The notes beneath the pieces are model-generated. The model ran no database searches, was not told where the DNA came from, and saw nothing but the letters and a program-made list of their open reading frames with translations. From the NCBI GenBank assembly GCA_019136395.1, contig JAGVUH010000504.1:1-11693 (forward strand): DNA of 11,693 bases, written 5' to 3'. This document shows, piece by piece, positions 8,713-11,693 of this stretch (its first letter is position 1; each line of letters opens with the position of its first letter). The position numbers were made by a program, and so were the translations under genes. The stretch is from Gammaproteobacteria bacterium. GTDB taxonomy: Bacteria; Pseudomonadota; Gammaproteobacteria; Chromatiales; Chromatiaceae.

Positions 8713-8790
8713 CCGGTCCCCGGCTTGAGAAACCGTTCGTCCATTGGTTACCTAATTGAGCGAGTCTCTCCGGGGACAAGTCGGTAACCG
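8713..8790 (+). other. interleaved inverted repeats (A-B-A'-B') between ppa and the phosphoesterase gene
   Basis: A is GTCCCCGG at 8716-8723 and pairs exactly with A' CCGGGGAC at 8770-8777. B is GGTTACC at 8746-8752 and pairs exactly with B' GGTAACC at 8783-8789. B lies within the loop of A/A', and B' lies outside it, which is pseudoknot order. The first element begins 19 bases after the ppa stop and the last ends 45 bases before the next start. No T run is present, so it is not an ordinary terminator. Confidence 0.5.
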
Positions 8791-8802
8791 GAAACTGGAA
8801 AT

Positions 8803-8831
8803 TTGCTTAGGCCGCTTATCGCCCCTATTCC
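8803..8831 (+). promoter_or_regulatory. weak promoter-like pair immediately before the phosphoesterase start
   Basis: TTGCTT (8803-8808) and TATTCC (8826-8831) are spaced by 17 bases and share three bases each with the sigma-70 consensus. A start about 7 bases on would fall at the ATG (8835), giving a leaderless message. That would fit the absence of a ribosome site there. The match is poor and may be chance. Confidence 0.15.
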
Positions 8832-8834
8832 CGC

Positions 8835-9380
8835 ATGAAAGTTTGCCTCCTGTCCGATAGTCACGACCATATTCCGCTCCTGGATGCCGCGGTGGCGGAG
8901 GCCAGGACCCTGGGGGCCGAGGCGGTGCTGCACTGTGGCGATGTCGTGGCGCCCAGTACCTTGCGCTGCCTGGAAAAGTATGGCCTGCCGGTGCATGTCA
9001 TCCACGGCAACAACACCGGGGACATGTTCACCCTTGGTCGGCTGGCCGCCGATCCAAGCAGCGTGATCCAGTATCACGGCATGGATGCCGGCATCGAACT
9101 GGCCGGGCGGCGGATCTTCATGGTCCATTACCCCCACTATGCCAACGCCATGGCGGCTACCGGCGATTGGGATCTGGTTTGCTGTGGTCATAGTCACCTG
9201 CCCAAGCAGCAATGGGTGCCCAATATCCGCGGCGGGCAGACCCTGTTGCTGAATCCGGGCACGGTCGGCGGGGTCGGTCAGGCCCCGGCGACCTGGTTTC
9301 TGGTCGATCTGGCCTCCCTGGCCTGCGAGACCCATGAACTCGACAAGGCCCGGGAGCGGCGGGCCCAGGCCCTGCGGTGA
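8835..9380 (+). CDS. calcineurin-like metallophosphoesterase (YfcE/MJ0936 type)
   Basis: Small (181-residue) dinuclear-metal phosphodiesterase-fold protein; natural substrate unknown. The metal-binding motifs appear in order: SDSHDH (7-12, with Asp8 and His10), GD in LHCGDVV (Asp36), GNN (58-60), His98 in MVHYPHY and GHSH (118-121). The start [10 protein letters not shown] matches the usual family beginning, so the ATG at 8835 is right even though no Shine-Dalgarno sequence is visible within 15 bases. Its stop overlaps the moaC GTG by 4 bases (GTGA, 9377-9380), so the two are translationally coupled. Homologues include E. coli YfcE and archaeal MJ0936, which hydrolyse artificial phosphodiesters in vitro. 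A link to molybdenum cofactor synthesis is possible only by position. Confidence 0.88.
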   Translation: MKVCLLSDSHDHIPLLDAAVAEARTLGAEAVLHCGDVVAPSTLRCLEKYGLPVHVIHGNNTGDMFTLGRLAADPSSVIQYHGMDAGIELAGRRIFMVHYPHYANAMAATGDWDLVCCGHSHLPKQQWVPNIRGGQTLLLNPGTVGGVGQAPATWFLVDLASLACETHELDKARERRAQALR

Positions 9381-10084
9381 CAGAGGCAAATCCGACGCTG
9401 ACCCACTTCACCCCCGGTGGCGAGGCCCAGATGGTGGACGTGGGGGGCAAGGCCATCAGTCGGCGTCATGCCCTTGCCGCGGGCTGGATTCGCATGGAGC
9501 CGGCTACCCTGGACCTGATCCTGGCCGGTGGCCATCGCAAGGGGGATGTCCTGGGCATCGCCCGGATCGCCGGCATCATGGGGGCCAAGCGTACCGCCGA
9601 CCTCATCCCCCTCTGCCACCCGCTGGCCCTGACCCATATCCGCCTCGATCTGGAGCCCGACCTTGCCGGCTCCCGGGTGGTCTGCCAGGCCCGGGTGGAG
9701 ACCCAGGGCCAGACGGGGGTGGAGATGGAGGCCCTGTGCGCGGTACAGGTGGCCCTCCTGACCATCTACGACATGTGCAAGGCGGTGGATCGGGGCATGA
9801 GGATCGAGGCGGTGCGCCTGGTGGAGAAGGCCGGCGGCAAGTCGGGGCCTTGGCGGCGCGCGGACGCGAATGCCAGCACCAATGCCGATGACGATGACGA
9901 TGCCAAAGCCAAAGCCAAAGCCAAAGCCAAAGCCAAAGCCAAAGCCAAAGCCAAAGCCGATGCCGATGCCGATGCCGATGCCGATGCCGGTGCCGATGCC
10001 GATGCCGATAAGGTTGCCGACACCGGCACCACAGCGAAGACGAACCCAGCCCGGATGGTCCATCCCGGGGTACCCACCCCATGA
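9377..10084 (+). CDS. moaC: cyclic pyranopterin monophosphate synthase with a Lys-Ala / Asp-Ala repeat tail
   Basis: MoaC forms cyclic pyranopterin monophosphate from the MoaA product in molybdenum cofactor synthesis. The core (about residues 1-158) is complete: MVDVGGKA (19-26), HRKGDVLG (53-60), LCHPLALTH (79-87), DMCKA (132-136) and GGKSG (153-157). MoaC usually stops here at roughly 160 residues. This protein runs to 235, adding DDDDD (171-175), nine Ala-Lys pairs (176-193), nine Ala-Asp pairs with one Asp to Gly change (194-211) and a short Pro-containing end. The start is the GTG at 9377 overlapping the preceding stop; the N-terminus fits the family. The stop overlaps the engB ATG by 4 bases (ATGA, 10081-10084). 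The tail is probably disordered and dispensable for catalysis. Confidence 0.93.
   Translation: MTEANPTLTHFTPGGEAQMVDVGGKAISRRHALAAGWIRMEPATLDLILAGGHRKGDVLGIARIAGIMGAKRTADLIPLCHPLALTHIRLDLEPDLAGSRVVCQARVETQGQTGVEMEALCAVQVALLTIYDMCKAVDRGMRIEAVRLVEKAGGKSGPWRRADANASTNADDDDDAKAKAKAKAKAKAKAKAKADADADADADAGADADADKVADTGTTAKTNPARMVHPGVPTP
9902..9955. repeat. hexanucleotide array (GCCAAA)9 inside moaC
   Basis: Nine perfect copies of GCCAAA, in frame, encode nine Ala-Lys pairs of the MoaC tail. The copies are identical down to the codon, which points to replication slippage instead of protein-level selection alone. Gain or loss of a unit keeps the frame and changes the tail by two residues. Confidence 0.97.
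9956..10009. repeat. hexanucleotide array (GCCGAT)5-GCCGGT-(GCCGAT)3 inside moaC
   Basis: Nine units directly abut the GCCAAA array. Eight are GCCGAT and the sixth is GCCGGT, giving five Ala-Asp, one Ala-Gly and three Ala-Asp. The shared GCC and equal unit number suggest that both arrays grew from a common GCCNNN seed; the nearby GCCGATGACGATGACGAT (9884-9901) is a possible source. Confidence 0.96.
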
Positions 10085-10686
10085 ATCCCCGCTACCGGCA
10101 AACCTATTTTCTCCGCGCCGCGGCCCGCCTGGATCAGGCCCCCGCCGATGAGGGGCGCGAGGTGGCCTTCGCCGGTCGCTCCAATGCCGGCAAGTCCAGC
10201 GCCATCAACCTGATCTGTGATCAGCGCCAGTTGGCCCGCACCAGCAAGACCCCGGGACGCACCCAGCAGATCGTCTTCTTCGCGGCCGGTCAGGAGGATC
10301 GGCGCCTGGTCGATCTGCCGGGCTACGGCTATGCCCGGGTCGCCGAGGCGGTGAAGTTTCAATGGCAGGACCTGATGGCTGAGTACCTCTATCAGCGCCG
10401 ATCACTGGTGGGGCTGGTGATCGTGATGGATATCCGCCACCCCCTCACGGATTTTGATCAGCGCATGCTGGCATGGAGTCGTGAGGTCCAGCGCCCCGTG
10501 CTCCTGCTGTTGACCAAGCAGGATAAGCTCAAGCGCGGCGCGGCCCTGGCGCAACTGGCCCAGGTGCGGCGGGCGCTGGCGGGGGAGGGCGAACGCGTCC
10601 GCGTCGCGGGCTTCTCCGCCCTGGACCGCCAAGGCGTCGCGCCGGTCCATGACCTCTTGGATGAGTGGCTGGAGTTGGCGGGCTGA
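10081..10686 (+). CDS. engB: ribosome biogenesis GTPase EngB (YihA/YsxC)
   Basis: Small TRAFAC-class GTPase (201 residues, the family's usual length) needed for large ribosomal subunit maturation and essential in several bacteria. G1 is GRSNAGKSS (32-40), G2 lies in TPGRTQ (57-62), G3 is DLPGYG (78-83), G4 is TKQDK (145-149; most homologues have TKAD) and G5 is the SA of FSALD (179-180). The ATG at 10081 overlaps the moaC stop as ATGA, and no separate ribosome site is obvious, so its translation probably depends on ribosomes finishing moaC, including its repeat tail. No functional link with moaC is known. The gene is followed by a 200-base convergent intergenic region. Confidence 0.94.
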   Translation: MNPRYRQTYFLRAAARLDQAPADEGREVAFAGRSNAGKSSAINLICDQRQLARTSKTPGRTQQIVFFAAGQEDRRLVDLPGYGYARVAEAVKFQWQDLMAEYLYQRRSLVGLVIVMDIRHPLTDFDQRMLAWSREVQRPVLLLLTKQDKLKRGAALAQLAQVRRALAGEGERVRVAGFSALDRQGVAPVHDLLDEWLELAG

Positions 10687-10889
10687 GGAGACTCCCCGCT
10701 CGTGCCCAAGGGTCACTCCCGGTACGGGGTGACGCGCAGCCAGGCCGGTGTCTGGCGGCGAGCTTAATTCGAGGGTTGAGTGATGAGGGAGGAGGGGTAA
10801 GGAGTGAGGGGTGTCGGGGGGCTTCCGGACGGACGGGAAGGATTTACGGGTGCGGGCGGTTAGGGAACCGCCCGAATCGGGAGGTTGGT
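10687..10889. other. convergent intergenic region with hairpins and a purine-rich tract
   Basis: This separates engB (plus) from the DUF302 gene (minus). CGGGCGGTT (10853-10861) pairs perfectly with AACCGCCCG (10866-10874) around AGGG, a 9-bp hairpin 15 bases beyond the DUF302 stop and able to act on both transcripts, but without a T run in either direction. A weaker hairpin is GTCACTCCC with GGGGTGAC (10712-10733). Between them a G-rich purine tract runs from about 10771 to 10821. No gene is seen. Confidence 0.5.
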
Positions 10890-11468
10890 TCAGAACTCGC
10901 CCTTGGCAGCCCCCTGCATGATTTCCTGAATGGTCTGGCTGACCCGCTGGGCGGATTCCTTCAGCTCGGACGGCAGGGCCTTGCCGCCGTGAATCATCAG
11001 TTCCAGATTGAGGGAATAGAGCCACAGGCGGCCTTGCTTGTTTTCCACCAGGGCGATGCGGCAGGGCATGAAGCCACTGTACTGGTCCCGGTACTCCAGC
11101 ATGATCTTGCCGACCTTGGCATCACAGAAGGACAGGAAGTTGACGTAGCGATAGTCTTCCCCGGTGATGGCCTTGATCTGCTTGTAGAAAGGCGATTCGC
11201 CGACGAAGAGGAAATTGCGGCTGGTGGCGAGACTCTTGAGGGATTGGATGACATCCTCCGGGGTCAGGCCTTCCTCGACCTCCACGGCCCACATCATGGC
11301 CACGCCCGGATCGCCGGTCTCCAGCAGGCGCTGGGCCAGATCGCCATAGACACGCGGGAATTCGCTGTCGAACTCCGCCAGGGTCGGGGCCAGGCGGACA
11401 TAGGCATAGCCCGCGACGATGAGGCTGACGAGTCCGATGATGGCCAGCAGGTTGCGAATGAGTTTCAT
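10890..11468 (-). CDS. membrane-anchored DUF302 protein
   Basis: Protein of 192 residues with one N-terminal membrane helix (about 5-26, LIRNLLAIIGLVSLIVAGYA), followed by a domain that resembles DUF302. Supporting segments are SRNFLFVGESPF, RYVNFLSFCDAKVG, YSGFMPCRIALVE, GRLWLYSLNLELMIHGG and a C-terminal helical part ending AAKGEF. The helix lacks a clear cleavage site, so anchoring with the domain outside the cytoplasm is likely. Two Cys are conserved-looking (FCD and MPCR). The family is widespread in sulfur-oxidising bacteria and has no established biochemical role. The start is supported by GGGGGAG on the minus strand (about 11477-11483). A strong hairpin and a Gly/Pro-rich gene on the same strand lie upstream, so the two may be cotranscribed. 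Confidence 0.85.
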   Translation of the reverse strand: MKLIRNLLAIIGLVSLIVAGYAYVRLAPTLAEFDSEFPRVYGDLAQRLLETGDPGVAMMWAVEVEEGLTPEDVIQSLKSLATSRNFLFVGESPFYKQIKAITGEDYRYVNFLSFCDAKVGKIMLEYRDQYSGFMPCRIALVENKQGRLWLYSLNLELMIHGGKALPSELKESAQRVSQTIQEIMQGAAKGEF

Positions 11469-11514
11469 GGGCGGAAGCTCCCCCTAGTGGTGTCCCCGTT
11501 ATCGTTGTAGTGAG

Positions 11515-11559
11515 CGCCGGGTGCGCGAGCCCTTTCAGGGGGCAGGCGCGCACCCGGCG
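11515..11559 (-). terminator. perfect 13-bp hairpin between the Gly/Pro-rich gene and the DUF302 gene
   Basis: CGCCGGGTGCGCG (11515-11527) is the exact reverse complement of CGCGCACCCGGCG (11547-11559). The 19-base loop can itself form GCCC/GGGC (11529-11532 with 11540-11543). It begins 18 bases after the stop of the upstream minus-strand gene. No T run follows on that strand, so it may stop only part of the transcripts or protect the 3' end of the upstream message. Confidence 0.65.
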
Positions 11560-11577
11560 AGTGGCCCGGGAGCCGGG

Positions 11578-11693
11578 CTACCAGCGGTTATAGCCGCTGT
11601 TGGGCATCATCATGGGTGCCGGCATCTGACCAGGGTTGGCGCCCGACCAGGGACGGGGTTGATCGTAGCCACCAGGGCCGGGACCTCCATAGC
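11578..11693 (-). CDS. C-terminal end of a Gly/Pro/Tyr/Met-rich low-complexity protein, partial
   Basis: The last 37 codons of a minus-strand gene that enters from beyond the window. The visible part begins YGGPGPGGYDQPRPW, then SGANPGQMPAP, a Met triplet and PNSGYNRW before TAG (complement of 11578-11580). The composition of Gly, Pro, Tyr, Asn, Met and Trp resembles structural or surface-exposed low-complexity proteins. Sulfur globule proteins of purple sulfur bacteria share the Gly/Tyr/Pro/Asn bias, but 37 residues without a specific motif cannot establish this. The other two frames on this strand give no better protein, and the neat end at the base of a strong hairpin supports the frame. 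The start and any signal peptide lie outside the window. Confidence 0.6.
   Translation of the reverse strand, partial: YGGPGPGGYDQPRPWSGANPGQMPAPMMMPNSGYNRW

Noticed and set aside
9870..10151. Frames encoding Pro-Lys/Pro-Met or Gly-Phe/Gly-Ile dipeptide repeats over the moaC tail
   Set aside because: They are other-frame and opposite-strand readings of the hexamer arrays; only the moaC frame continues a known protein.
10665..11510. Plus-strand frame of about 280 codons opposite the DUF302 gene
   Set aside because: The minus strand carries a recognisable DUF302 protein with a ribosome site and membrane anchor; the plus frame resembles nothing known.

Overview
The window is GC-rich, densely coded gammaproteobacterial chromosome. 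Several features point to the purple sulfur bacteria (Chromatiaceae) or a close relative: the pepP-ubiH-ubiI order, the pairing of a pyrophosphate-dependent phosphofructokinase with a K+-independent proton-pumping pyrophosphatase, and a DUF302 protein beside a Gly/Pro/Tyr/Met-rich small protein. The assignment is inferred from gene content and protein resemblance only. No tRNA, rRNA, insertion sequence or CRISPR array is visible.

Layout, left to right. (1) 2-3090, plus strand: the 3' part of pepP, then ubiH and ubiI, two FAD monooxygenases of ubiquinone ring hydroxylation, each separated by 19 bases. (2) 3091-3615: a non-coding stretch holding a 12-copy CCGTG pentanucleotide array and an AT-richer segment, followed by a 122-residue uncharacterised protein. 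(3) 4132-8697: a pyrophosphate block of pfp (PPi-dependent 6-phosphofructokinase), a 67-residue unknown protein, hppA (membrane H+-pyrophosphatase) and ppa (soluble pyrophosphatase). A perfect 13-bp hairpin without a T run follows pfp, and a textbook intrinsic terminator separates hppA from ppa. (4) 8835-10686: a compact metallophosphoesterase-moaC-engB unit whose genes overlap by 4 bases (GTGA and ATGA). This moaC carries a C-terminal tail of nine Ala-Lys and nine Ala-Asp/Gly dipeptides encoded by two adjoining hexanucleotide arrays. (5) 10890-11693, minus strand: a membrane-anchored DUF302 protein, preceded by a strong hairpin and the C-terminal 37 residues of a low-complexity protein.

How the genes fit together: the pfp-hppA-ppa block lets the cell use pyrophosphate as a phosphoryl donor or acceptor at the fructose-6-phosphate/fructose-1,6-bisphosphate step, conserve its energy as a proton gradient, or discard it as heat to drive biosynthesis. 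The ubi genes serve the respiratory and photosynthetic quinone pool. moaC serves molybdenum cofactor synthesis and engB ribosome assembly.

Most unusual signals: the charge-block tail on MoaC, the pentamer array, an interleaved A-B-A'-B' inverted-repeat set downstream of ppa, an ideal Shine-Dalgarno sequence and GTG placed at the base of the hppA-ppa terminator, and the unknown 67-residue protein between pfp and hppA. I did not find convincing evidence for a wholly new multi-gene system.
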